Of a DNA stretch of 20,746 bases, positions 6,088 to 14,700 are shown one piece after another. Both the position numbers and the translations under genes were made by a program. The notes under the pieces are model-generated. The model was not told the origin of the DNA. It made no database searches and saw only the letters and a program-made list of their open reading frames with translations. Position 1 is the first letter of the stretch. The number at the start of each line of letters is the position of its first letter. This DNA comes from a virus, in the IMG/VR virus record IMGVR_UViG_3300017788_001798, positions 1 through 20,746 of that record, one strand, 5' to 3'.

Positions 6088-6771
6088 TCACTTAAAGGGG
6101 GGTACCATGTGTCCCTGTTCGTCCACGAGCTTGAAGGCCTTGAGGGTATGCTCAAAGGGGTTTCCCTCAAGGGCGATGACTTGCTCTAGCATGGTTCTGG
6201 CTAAGTCTCTTACCTCAACCTGAGCATGGTGAGAGTAGCGGAGACGGAGAAAGTGAACGAAGCTCCGAAAGTTGAACATCACGTCAGCCGTGAGTTGGTT
6301 TCCGTAAGGGAGATAGAACCGAGCACTTTCCTTGGCCCGCTTTCTGTCCATGCCGCCAGCCACCAGACGGTCCAGGCACTCATGGTACTGCCTCATGGCA
6401 TCCTCAGCGAAGACGCAAAAACGGTTCTGTTCGTCCTCGGACCAATCCTGTGGGACATAGAACTTGTCTTCGTTCAACTCTCGATACCTAGCCGACTGTC
6501 CATTCACTGACACACCAATGCGGTGTTTGATGAGGTGAATGTGGGTGGCAATGTCCGTGTCCACAAGGAAATGGAGAGAGCTTTTCTCGAATGGGGTTTC
6601 ATGCCCATTAGAGGCCAGCATGCTCAGAAGGGCAGGCAACCGAGCCATCTTTGCGTCGTCAATCTCACGGACGGTAGAAGTCCAGGCTGACTGAGCATGG
6701 GTAATGTCGCCGCCATAGTGACCAAGTAACTCTACCTTATTGGTATGCTCCTGGGCAATGGAAGTGTTCAT
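6088..6771 (-). CDS. thyX: Flavin-dependent thymidylate synthase
   Basis: A 227-residue protein of the usual ThyX length. It makes dTMP from dUMP using FAD, NADPH and methylenetetrahydrofolate, and acts as a homotetramer. The signature region is KHRIGVSVNGQSARYRE (residues 82-98), matching the RHRxxSxNxxSxRY motif but with K82 for the first Arg and one extra residue before SVN. The second conserved region, RFYLPYGNQLTADVMFNFRSFVHFL, is complete, as is HHAQVEVRDLA. The ATG overlaps the upstream stop (ATGA at 6768-6771), so it is coupled to the 90-residue protein. It works with the dUTPase and RNR of this window in thymidine supply. Confidence 0.96.
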   Translation of the reverse strand: MNTSIAQEHTNKVELLGHYGGDITHAQSAWTSTVREIDDAKMARLPALLSMLASNGHETPFEKSSLHFLVDTDIATHIHLIKHRIGVSVNGQSARYRELNEDKFYVPQDWSEDEQNRFCVFAEDAMRQYHECLDRLVAGGMDRKRAKESARFYLPYGNQLTADVMFNFRSFVHFLRLRYSHHAQVEVRDLARTMLEQVIALEGNPFEHTLKAFKLVDEQGHMVPPFK

Positions 6772-7040
6772 ACGCTCTCCTTATCCCATGGCTTGCTGTG
6801 GTATGGAAGGACCAGGTCATCCGTGCCGCTTTCCGGCAGCATCTGGATCTCGAGAGCAAAGGGCTTTTGATCGGAAGCCACAAACTCCTCTCGAACAATC
6901 TTGGTGGATTTCACGTCACCAACGACCTGAGAGAGCATTTTGTGGAGCTTCTCAAGCCCTTCCCTTGTGCCAACGAGCTTGGCTGTGAAGTGAGCAACTG
7001 GCTGTCCATGAACTTGGAGGATGGTCTTATTCTTTTCCAC
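6768..7040 (-). CDS. Hypothetical protein, 90 aa
   Basis: Begins with GTG at 7040 (GTG GAA AAG AAT), giving MEKNKTILQVHGQPVAHFTAK. The start overlaps the end of the upstream gene by 14 nt and the stop overlaps the ThyX start by 4 nt. The sequence alternates beta strands and helices (TILQVHG, HFTAKLVGTREGLEKLHKML, KPFALEIQMLPESG), like a small ferredoxin-like fold. No family or catalytic motif is recognised. Coupling to ThyX suggests joint expression only. Confidence 0.7.
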   Translation of the reverse strand: MEKNKTILQVHGQPVAHFTAKLVGTREGLEKLHKMLSQVVGDVKSTKIVREEFVASDQKPFALEIQMLPESGTDDLVLPYHSKPWDKESV

Positions 7041-7371
7041 GCTTGAGTATCCTTATCTTCTTGATGTCGTGTTCCATGATCGTGTAGATCCTGGTACGAA
7101 GTGCGGGCTTTACCTTGGTGACGGTCATTTCAAAAGCAAAGAGCCCTTGAACGACGAAGGTGTGGGAAACTATACCGGTCAGACACAAGGTTTCAAGATC
7201 CTCTGGATCATATCGCTTAGTTAGAATGCCAGCAGGATCAACCAGGCCCATTGTGCGGGGATCATTGATTTGGAGTTCAATGTAATCCCCAAGGCAAAGA
7301 TCCTTTGCCGTTATTTCCTTCTCAGATTTCCGAAAGACTCCAGATAGAAAATGACGTATGGCCTGAAACAT
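7027..7371 (-). CDS. Hypothetical protein, 114 aa, beta-rich
   Basis: Starts MFQAIRHFLSGVFRKSEK, a short amphipathic helix, followed by a beta-rich body (DLCLGDYIELQIND, TLCLTGIVSHTFVVQGLFAFEMTVTKVKP) and a basic end (EHDIKKIRILKRGKE). The GDYIEL opening and strand pattern suggest a small beta-barrel. No clear ribosome binding site precedes the ATG at 7371, so a start further downstream is possible. No family is recognised. Confidence 0.7.
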   Translation of the reverse strand: MFQAIRHFLSGVFRKSEKEITAKDLCLGDYIELQINDPRTMGLVDPAGILTKRYDPEDLETLCLTGIVSHTFVVQGLFAFEMTVTKVKPALRTRIYTIMEHDIKKIRILKRGKE

Positions 7372-7401
7372 ACCACAGGATACGCCACATTGGTTAGGTT
7401 G

Positions 7402-8070
7402 TTAAGGGGTTCTGGTTTTTCTTATTGGGTAGGCCACGCTCTCATAAAGAGAGTAGATTTTCTCTTTGGTAGCGGGATCCTTGCCCTGGATTCTAGCGAA
7501 TTCCTTTACGAAATTGCCCGATTTCTCATAGGCCTCATTTTCGTAAACGGTGTTGAGGTCGCCCATTTCATCCATTGGGTCTTGCTTTGCAAGCTCTGTG
7601 TCCAGCACTCCGGTTTCATGCTGCTTACGGTGCGTCAACTCATGGGCAATTGTACGGAGCACGTCTGCAAGGAGACGATCGCCCACCAACACATCGATGG
7701 CATTGTCCTCCATGTGATAGGCCCCGGTTGTCATGTTGGGCTGTTTCACGGCATGGAGACGCATGTGAGGAAAATCCTGAATGTTGAGCTTCTTGTGGCA
7801 GAATCGGAGGAAATTCTTGATCACCTCGAGACTCTCCTGATTAGCGCCCTTTGGGCAGGAAATCTTCACCCTAGGAATCGTGCTGACTTGAGAGTCTTCC
7901 TTTAACTTCTTGTCGTCAAAGAATCCACCTGCGGCACTAGTGCCAGGAACAGCACCACCACTCAGAACTGCCTGTTCCTCCAACTCGCTTACAACCAGAC
8001 TCTCAATCAGGCGACGAAGGTGGGCTGATTGCTGGGGTCCGTTGACGATCTCTTTGTTGCGTTTCTTCAT
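7402..8070 (-). CDS. Putative zinc metallopeptidase (HExxH) with N-terminal LRRLIES helix
   Basis: A 222-residue protein. The zinc motif is HELTH at residues 143-147 (IAHELTHRKQHETG), with a downstream glutamate in YENEAYEKSG (E177 or E179) as probable third ligand. This is the gluzincin-like layout seen in phage-encoded peptidases of the IrrE/SprT kind; the exact family is uncertain. Residues 17-32 (HLRRLIESLVVSELEE) form an amphipathic helix followed by a low-complexity linker (VLSGGAVPGTSAAGG). That helix resembles the N-terminal tags of three other proteins here. The start at 8070 lies inside the serine protease gene (68-nt overlap); the tag supports this start, since no later ATG precedes the tag region. 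Confidence 0.75.
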   Translation of the reverse strand: MKKRNKEIVNGPQQSAHLRRLIESLVVSELEEQAVLSGGAVPGTSAAGGFFDDKKLKEDSQVSTIPRVKISCPKGANQESLEVIKNFLRFCHKKLNIQDFPHMRLHAVKQPNMTTGAYHMEDNAIDVLVGDRLLADVLRTIAHELTHRKQHETGVLDTELAKQDPMDEMGDLNTVYENEAYEKSGNFVKEFARIQGKDPATKEKIYSLYESVAYPIRKTRTP

Positions 8071-8875
8071 AGGCCGTAATCAATCTCTGCACCAGAAGCC
8101 TTCTCATGTGAAACCGGATCTGATCTGCGGAGATAAATATGGACAAATGAGGCAACCTATTAACATAGGCCAATGCCATTCCGATAACGCTGCCCGCTGA
8201 GTCAATCAGTGGACCACCTGAGTTTCCTCCTGCCACTGGTACCGAGGCCTGCAAGAGAATGATGCTGCCATTTTCTGGATTTCTGATAACCCTGGAAACG
8301 ATACCTGTCTCAAAGGACCAAGCAAGACGAAGAGGGTGTCCAATACCATAGGCCTGAGAGCCAACTCTAGGGCGGGCCTCGGATAGCTCAAAGGAATAGC
8401 GAGAATCCTGAGCTGGGGAATTGAGTTCCAGGATAACTGTGTCAGAGTTTCTGTCAAAGTAGACAATGGTTGCCTGCTGAGGAGCATGAAGGAAACGATT
8501 GGTGATCATATCCAGGTCATCATAGGTAATGAAGCTCACCACCTGGCCTGTTGGATCCGATCCATCTGGAATCTGCATGACCTGTCCGTCTGGCAAAACG
8601 AAAGGAACGGATGACTCAAAGCAATGCCCTGCCGAAATGATCTGCCTGCCCGAAACGAAAAACCCCGAGCAGAAAATTCTTTCTGTTTCGGGGTCTACGA
8701 TTGCTATGGTTGCACGAAGGCGGTTTTCGATTTCGTCAGGGTCGTTTGCCAGGTTTGTAGGGGTTCTGGTTCCCGGCGAGCCGCCTAGGCAGGAAGAGCC
8801 TAGGGAACCCAAGATAAGCAGAACAGAAATGATACCACTAACTAGACCAAGACGAAAACCCGACCTGTTGGACAT
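8003..8875 (-). CDS. Secreted trypsin-like serine protease, putative lipoprotein
   Basis: A 290-residue protein with a complete chymotrypsin-fold triad: H84 in SAGHCF, D145 in FDRNSDTVIL and S219 in AGGNSGGPLI. Cys-69 and Cys-85 occupy the positions of the classical 42-58 disulphide, so folding outside the cytoplasm is expected. The N-terminus is a signal sequence (FRLGLVSGIISVLLILGSLG) ending at SSC29, a weak lipobox because the -3 residue is Gly. A Pro/Ser tail (TPAISPPSSPD) ends the protein. GAGGG lies 9 nt before the ATG. A secreted protease with a signal peptide is unusual among phage replication and metabolism genes. It may be a cargo gene acting on the host envelope; no role is established. 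Confidence 0.9.
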   Translation of the reverse strand: MSNRSGFRLGLVSGIISVLLILGSLGSSCLGGSPGTRTPTNLANDPDEIENRLRATIAIVDPETERIFCSGFFVSGRQIISAGHCFESSVPFVLPDGQVMQIPDGSDPTGQVVSFITYDDLDMITNRFLHAPQQATIVYFDRNSDTVILELNSPAQDSRYSFELSEARPRVGSQAYGIGHPLRLAWSFETGIVSRVIRNPENGSIILLQASVPVAGGNSGGPLIDSAGSVIGMALAYVNRLPHLSIFISADQIRFHMRRLLVQRLITAYEETQQRDRQRTPAISPPSSPD

Positions 8876-8928
8876 ATGTGCAAACCCTCATGTGAGTAAG
8901 TATGGTACCTAGGGTTCGATAAGTGTTG

Positions 8929-10134
8929 CTACAAAAGAGAAGCGAACAACTCCGTCTCTCGACGCTCCATTTCTTGGCCGAGTTCCTTACCAGAGAACCC
9001 CTGACCCTGCAATTCCTCGCCACCAATAGAAGGCCTAAACTCCAGGAAAGCCATGACAAGCTTCTTTTCAGGTGAACCCAGGGCACGGGCATACTCGATC
9101 AAGTCCGAGTCCTTGAGCTTTGCATTGGCAAAGAGCTTCTTAAGCCTATAGGCCGTTTGGACCGACAGACCCTGGAAAAGCACCAGGAAAGAAACCTGGG
9201 CCACTTCCTCGGCAGAATACTTGAGGCCGTTTAGAGCCTTCATTAGATGCCTTGGGTCGTTGTCCCTAAGAAGCAGGGCCAACTGCACCGGGACGTTCTT
9301 CGTCTCGTGTACGTCCTCAGAGTTGACCCTGAGTCCGGGGAAAACCTGTTCCCAGAGACCATGGTCGGAGACCATCCCATAGAAGTGTCTAAGGGACTTG
9401 GAGCTCTTTACTCCTTTGAGGAATTCGTCTCGGATACGTTCCGGTGAAACGCCTGCGAGCGAATTGTTCGCTCTAATCGCCTCTGCCGTGGCTCCGTCCA
9501 GGTTAGTGCCAAACCTACCAGCAAAACGCAGGGCACGGAGAATGCGTAGTCTGTCCTCATCAAAACGAGCGACAGGGTCTCCAACCGTCCGTACAGTGCC
9601 TCGTGCAATGTCCTCAATGCCTGAAACATAGTCAATGATTTCCTTTCTTTCGATATCGTAGAAAAGTGCGTTGATCGTAAGGTCTCGCCTCTGGGCGTCC
9701 TGCTCAATGTTCGTAAACTCAACGCCCTGAGGACGACGACCTCCACCAATGTCCTTACGGAGCGTGGCGATCTCGTACTCATTCTTTTCGGGCGTAACCA
9801 CCTTGATTACCCCGAAGGACTTACCGATCTCCAGAATCGTGAAGTCGGGATTCTGACGGAGGATGGCAATGACCTCATCCGGCACAGCATTCGTGGCCAC
9901 GTCGAGGTCCTTGGGCTCCTTGCCCATGAGGGCATCCCTGACAGACCCACCCACAAGATAGAAGTCCTTTCCGGCTGCCTTGAACATTGCAGAAATAGCA
10001 AGCAAGTCCTCAGGCAGAGGAATGTCCATATGTTTACGGACAGGTGCCTCTGAGAGTTGCAACCTAATCACTTCTGAGATGAAGTTTCTGAGGGCCACTT
10101 TGGACTCTTCCAGTTTTCTATGTGGGCTTTTCAT
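8929..10134 (-). CDS. cca: CCA-adding tRNA nucleotidyltransferase / poly(A) polymerase family
   Basis: A 401-residue class II CCA enzyme. The catalytic head has LVGGSVRDALMGKEPKDLDV with metal-binding D76 and D78. RRDLTINAL (149-157), ARFDEDRLRILRALRFAGRF (189-208) and SPERIRDEFLKG are the neck motifs that bind and select nucleotides. It rebuilds the CCA end of tRNAs; a poly(A) polymerase activity is possible because the families look alike. The extra N-terminus before the head (about 38 residues, KVALRNFISEVIRLQLSEAP) resembles the tag helix of the plus-strand proteins. No tRNA gene lies in this window. The start follows the upstream stop by 4 nt. Confidence 0.93.
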   Translation of the reverse strand: MKSPHRKLEESKVALRNFISEVIRLQLSEAPVRKHMDIPLPEDLLAISAMFKAAGKDFYLVGGSVRDALMGKEPKDLDVATNAVPDEVIAILRQNPDFTILEIGKSFGVIKVVTPEKNEYEIATLRKDIGGGRRPQGVEFTNIEQDAQRRDLTINALFYDIERKEIIDYVSGIEDIARGTVRTVGDPVARFDEDRLRILRALRFAGRFGTNLDGATAEAIRANNSLAGVSPERIRDEFLKGVKSSKSLRHFYGMVSDHGLWEQVFPGLRVNSEDVHETKNVPVQLALLLRDNDPRHLMKALNGLKYSAEEVAQVSFLVLFQGLSVQTAYRLKKLFANAKLKDSDLIEYARALGSPEKKLVMAFLEFRPSIGGEELQGQGFSGKELGQEMERRETELFASLL

Positions 10135-10138
10135 CCCA

Positions 10139-10507
10139 CTAAATATCCACGATAGTTGCGTACTCTAGGAGAGAGTTGCGATAGACTGGCACCGGTGACT
10201 TCTCAAGCAAGTACGTCTTTCCATTGAGAAGAAGGATTGTGTACTCGGAATAATAGGCTACCTTGCAAGGCTCTATGCCTTCAATAGAGAAACAGAAACC
10301 AGCTACCTTTTCTCCTACCACCGTGAATACGCTGCCTGACGGCACCCACCGGCCACGAGGTAGACGCCAATTGGCGAGGTGCAGACTTTCTTGTGTAAAC
10401 CATTCTCGCCCAAAGCCTGTCATGGGACGAAGAATGATCTCTTCCTGACATGTGTAGGTTCTACCAAGGAGCAGCCAATCCGGTCCGTTGACTGGTTTAG
10501 TTTCCAT
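10139..10507 (-). CDS. Hypothetical protein, 122 aa, paralogue of its upstream neighbour
   Basis: Starts METKPVNGPDWLLLGRTY, 1 nt after the stop of the preceding gene. It is colinear with the 131-residue neighbour at 10509-10904. GRTY occupies residues 15-18 in both; FTVVGEKVAGFCF matches FTTVGKKLVTLTY, ILLLNGKTYLL matches VILLNGKTYIF, and both end in (V/M)DI. The proteins are beta-rich, without signal peptide or catalytic motif. The function is unknown; GRTY near the start and the NGKTY hairpin are the most conserved parts. Confidence 0.78.
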   Translation of the reverse strand: METKPVNGPDWLLLGRTYTCQEEIILRPMTGFGREWFTQESLHLANWRLPRGRWVPSGSVFTVVGEKVAGFCFSIEGIEPCKVAYYSEYTILLLNGKTYLLEKSPVPVYRNSLLEYATIVDI

Positions 10508-10508
10508 G

Positions 10509-10904
10509 TCAGATATCCATAATCATAATAGAGGTCGGTGCCACCAGAGGGCTGCGATCTAACGCGTTAGCTAGCTCGTGAGCATCAATACTGAATATGT
10601 ACGTCTTGCCGTTGAGCAGAATGACTGCGAATTTGCGAAGCCGCGATGGGCGTCGAGTGGCCCGGTCGCGAGGCGTAATGTAGGTGAGGGTTACTAGCTT
10701 CTTTCCAACAGTTGTGAACGTCAATGGCCCATCCACGACCGTCTCAAAAGGAAATGAGAAATTGACCAAGTTGAGCGTCTCGCAGTCAGGATCAAGCCAC
10801 TCTGGCCCGAGTTCATTTGTGGGTATGACCGTTATAGGCCCATTGGCACTGTAGGTTCTGCCCACAAACAAAAAACCCTCGTCATCCAGCAGTGATTCAC
10901 TCAT
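10509..10904 (-). CDS. Hypothetical protein, 131 aa, paralogue of its downstream neighbour
   Basis: Starts MSESLLDDEGFLFVGRTY and is the upstream copy of a tandem pair with the 122-residue protein at 10139-10507. The copies share position-matched GRTY, G-x-EW (LGPEWLDP against FGREWFTQ), FT-VG-K and LLNGKTY motifs, and the C-terminal IMDI. This copy has a more basic central loop (PRDRATRRPSRLRK). It lies 3 nt after the peptide deformylase stop. The function is unknown. Confidence 0.78.
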   Translation of the reverse strand: MSESLLDDEGFLFVGRTYSANGPITVIPTNELGPEWLDPDCETLNLVNFSFPFETVVDGPLTFTTVGKKLVTLTYITPRDRATRRPSRLRKFAVILLNGKTYIFSIDAHELANALDRSPLVAPTSIMIMDI

Positions 10905-10907
10905 GGG

Positions 10908-11414
10908 TTACTTTCCTCTGCTGGCCCTAAGCATCTTCTCAGTGGTCCGTCTCTGCAGACGATTCATGTGCTTGGTCATCAGAATGCCGTCAAGGTGATC
11001 CATTTCATGGAGAATGCACCTAGCCTCATGATCCGCGTATTCGAATTCAAAGCGTGTCCCGTCCACTCGATAGGCATGGCCCTTTACCCAATTCGGGCGA
11101 GGGATGGACTGGAAAACATTTGGCATGGACAAGCAGCCCTCCTGAGCGAGAGCCATATGGGTCGAAACCTCTTCCACGACGGGATTGATGAATGCAACTT
11201 GCTCATCACTGCGGCGCTCTCCACGGTAGACGGACATAACGAATATCCTGGCAGGATTGCCAATCTGTATGGCCGCCAAGCCTGTACCGTAGTTCTTACG
11301 CATGATTTCAAACATGTTTTGAACCAAGACCTCTAGGGACTCGTTGAATTCCTCCACCGGACCAGAGGGAAATTCCAGGCTTGCGTCAGGCCATTTGAGA
11401 ATCTTAAGCGACAT
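10908..11414 (-). CDS. def: Peptide deformylase
   Basis: A 168-residue protein of standard length with all three family motifs: GTGLAAIQ (43-50), EGCLS (92-96) with metal-binding Cys-94, and HEMDH (136-140) with two metal-binding His and the catalytic Glu-137. It removes the formyl group from nascent bacterial proteins. Phage-encoded deformylases are known, notably in marine phages, and are thought to support synthesis of phage or photosystem proteins in infected cells. Unlike many phage versions, this one keeps an extended C-terminal helix (MNRLQRRTTEKMLRASRGK). It is followed closely by the tandem GRTY proteins. Confidence 0.95.
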   Translation of the reverse strand: MSLKILKWPDASLEFPSGPVEEFNESLEVLVQNMFEIMRKNYGTGLAAIQIGNPARIFVMSVYRGERRSDEQVAFINPVVEEVSTHMALAQEGCLSMPNVFQSIPRPNWVKGHAYRVDGTRFEFEYADHEARCILHEMDHLDGILMTKHMNRLQRRTTEKMLRASRGK

Positions 11415-11423
11415 TGATTCACC

Positions 11424-11645
11424 TCACAAATTGATCTTGAGGGGCTCCCGATCAGGGAATAGCTCATAGGCCGCTACCTCGCCGCCCGACAAGTCGCTCC
11501 CTTTCGAGGCCTTCACATAATCACGAGCCTTTTGAAGCGAGGAGAAAATCCTCATAGGAGAAACGTGCATGGCACCTCTCCAACGAGAGGTTACCATGAA
11601 GTTTCCAGAACGATCCGCTTCCTCAACCTTAGAATTCTTGGTCAT
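11424..11645 (-). CDS. Hypothetical protein, 73 aa
   Basis: Starts MTKNSKVEEADRSGNFMVTSR and ends LFPDREPLKINL. A beta-like opening (NFMVTSRWRGAMHVSPMRIF) is followed by a helix (SSLQKARDYVKASKG). The Shine-Dalgarno-like AAGGG touches the ATG at 11645, which is too close, whereas GGAA lies 6 nt before Met-17; translation may start there, giving 57 residues. It ends 9 nt before the peptide deformylase start. No family is recognised. Confidence 0.65.
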   Translation of the reverse strand: MTKNSKVEEADRSGNFMVTSRWRGAMHVSPMRIFSSLQKARDYVKASKGSDLSGGEVAAYELFPDREPLKINL

Positions 11646-11711
11646 CCCTTAAGGATACCACAAACACACCCAGTTTTACAGGCATATTTGTGGCCCATTT
11701 TCCTAGGGAAT

Positions 11712-14700
11712 TCACTTACACTTGGAATAACCGCACGATTTACAGGTAGCGCAACCCTCTTGGTAGATTAGGTCGTGAGAACCGCACTCAGGACACTTCT
11801 TGTCGCTTGTTACCTTTGTGCCGTCCTCGATATAGTGCTTAAGCACCCTTCCGATTGCACGAGAGAAGGAGAAGAGGTCATCTTCCTTTTCCGAGCCCTT
11901 CTGGATCTGCTCCACAACGTACTGAACAGGGGTGCCGTGACGAAGAGCAAGGGAGATAGTGCGAGTAAATGCGGCATGAGTTGCATTATCAAAAACGTTC
12001 GTGATATCCTTGATGGTAGCCTCATCCTCAGGTCCTTTTTCGAAGTCATAGTGGAAGTCATAGCGAGCCACAGGATTTTGTGGTCCGTTGTGCTTCGCAA
12101 TTTTGCCCTCTTTTACTCTCTTAGGAATGTTGATGAACTTGCTCAGTCCACCCATGACCTCATAGGGCTTGCCTTCCATCTTGCCCACGAACACGGTCCA
12201 CTTCTCACCACCAACAGTAACACCATGAACGTCACAGGTCAATTCCTTTGGACGCTTAGGTGCATCATGGCGCTCGAAGGAAACCTTCTTCTCTTCCTTC
12301 TTGGAAGTGGTGCTAACCAAAACACCGTCTCTGCAACCATCACGATAGACGGTTACACCCTTCGTTCCAGACTCCCAACCGGTCATGTAAATGTCCTTGA
12401 TGGTGTCCACAGTGGTTTCCTTAGGAACGTTTGTGGTGTTGCTGATGGAGTGACAAATCCACCGCTGGGCGGCTGCCTGTCCCCGGACCTTGTTCACCCA
12501 AACAATGTCATTGGAGGTTGCCTTGTGATAGGGGCTCTCCTCGACATTTGTCTTTCCGGTAACGTCCATCCACTGTTTGAATCCTTTGTGGTAAACGTCA
12601 AACTCGGTCCACTTGTCGCCTAGCTGGTCAGTGAAATGAACCTTGGAGGTCTTGTCCTCAGGATTGACCTTCTTTCTTCTCTTGTAGTGAAGGAGGAAGG
12701 CTGGTTCAATGCCACTGGTTGTTTGTGTCAGGATAGACACAGAACCGGCTGGGGCCGTGGTTGTGAGAGCGATGTTTCTTCTGCCGAAGGCTTCCCAATT
12801 CTTGCGAAGCTCTGGATCCAGGTCCATGATTTGGTTTAGGAACTCGTGGTTCTTTTCAAGCTCATAGTTGAAGGCCGGGAAAGCGCCTCTCTCCTTTGCC
12901 AGGGTCACGGTGGAGCGATAGCAGTTGAGAGCCAGCTCTCTGTACATGGTCTCAATCCACTCGATGCTCTCGGAGGAACCATAGACCACATTGAGAGCCG
13001 CGAGGGCATCACCGATGGCTGTCACGCCAGTACCAGTTCTTCTACCTCTCTCGCAGGCATTGCGGATCTTTGTCCAGAGGTCAAGCTCAATCTTCTTAAC
13101 GTCCTCTGGCTCTGGGTCCTGACGAATCTTGGCAAGGATCTTGTCAACACTCTCAAGCTCCAAGTCAATCATGTCATCCATGAGCCTCTGGGCCTTTTGA
13201 ACAACCTCCGAATATTTGGCGAAGTCGAAGCTGGCCTTGTCGGTAAAGGGATCCTTGATGAAGGAAAGGACATTCACCAAGAGCAGTCTGCAACTGTCAT
13301 AGGGGTTGAGGACCAATTCCCCACATTGAGCAACAAAGACTCCGTTAAGCAGCGAATCGGACGTTATAATTGCCAGTGTGTGGTTATCATCAACAGTTAT
13401 ATTGTAGACATCGTGTGATCCGGGCAACTCATGGACCGAAACAACTTTGTGGTTGTAACTGTTGCCCGCTTCTTTAACCTCCTTCCAGGTCTTGAAGCCA
13501 TTCTTTAGCATCTTTCCGACACGGAATGGTACACCCTTTTCTTTGCAAGAGGCTTCCCATTCTTTTTGCCTGGGCTCTATCCCGTTTTTTCGGAACTTAA
13601 GCTCTGAATATATTTCAGCCTGTTTATCTTGGTTTATGACAGAGTCGCAAGTTGCACGTTTGTTTCTTGCAATCGTTCTTTTCTTTGCAATTTCCCGATT
13701 GGAATTTACATAGACTAGCGAGCAAGCATGAGAACAGAAAGAAATCTCTCTTCTGCTGTGTTTTACAGCAAAATGTGCCCCGCAAGTCTCACATGTCTTT
13801 CTAACCTGGACTTCAGTGCCTACTATTTCTGCTGAATATCCTTGAGATAGCATCGACTGCAACGTTTTTAGCAAACGTGGGTCGGCATCAGGATATTGGA
13901 ACCCCATTTCAACAGCGCAGGCCTTGGCCAACTCAATTGGCGAAGCAAAAAAATCACGCTGCCTCCATGAGGAAAATCCTACAGGAATTTGATGGGCTGC
14001 GGCATACTTCTGCCACTCTTTATCAGAAAATCTTCTTCCGAGTTGCTTGGTGAGAGCTAGCCCATGTTCTTTCACTGTAGAATTTGAAACACCAGAAAAT
14101 CTACCGTTGTTTTCGCCCACGTTGTCATGGGCGGCATGAAACTTTTGGTGTTCCGCAAACGACATTATGTCAAGATTATCAGGAGAATTGTTGAGTCCAT
14201 TGTAGTCCTTGTGATGAACGACCAACCCGCCATTTATCCAACCGTTCTTCTTTTCTTTTTGAAACAAAGAAGACCACTTTTCTGGATTGCTGAATTCAGC
14301 AATCAAACGATGCTCGGAAACATACTTTCGTTCAGCTCGCGTGTTTACATTGATGCGACTATAGTCTTGGCTGTGTTTAGCTGGCTTGAAGATTTCCTTG
14401 GTAAACCTTGGAAGACTCATTCCTGTCTTAAGGTCTTTCGCGAAAATTGAAGTCCCATCTCTAAGCAAGCACTTATGATCTGGTGTTACGTCAAAATATG
14501 AGGAATCATCCAAAGTTACTCTAACGAGTTTTTTGCCAGTTCCAGTTAGTCTAGGATTTCTACCCATTTTTACTGAAACGCCACCAGAGCTTGGAGATAC
14601 TGAGTAAACTGGAACATCTTTTTCTTCTTCAGCCAACTGCTTTATGCTAACAGCCCCTCTTCCATCGGCGGTGGCAATCAGTGTTTCGCCTGAAAAACAT

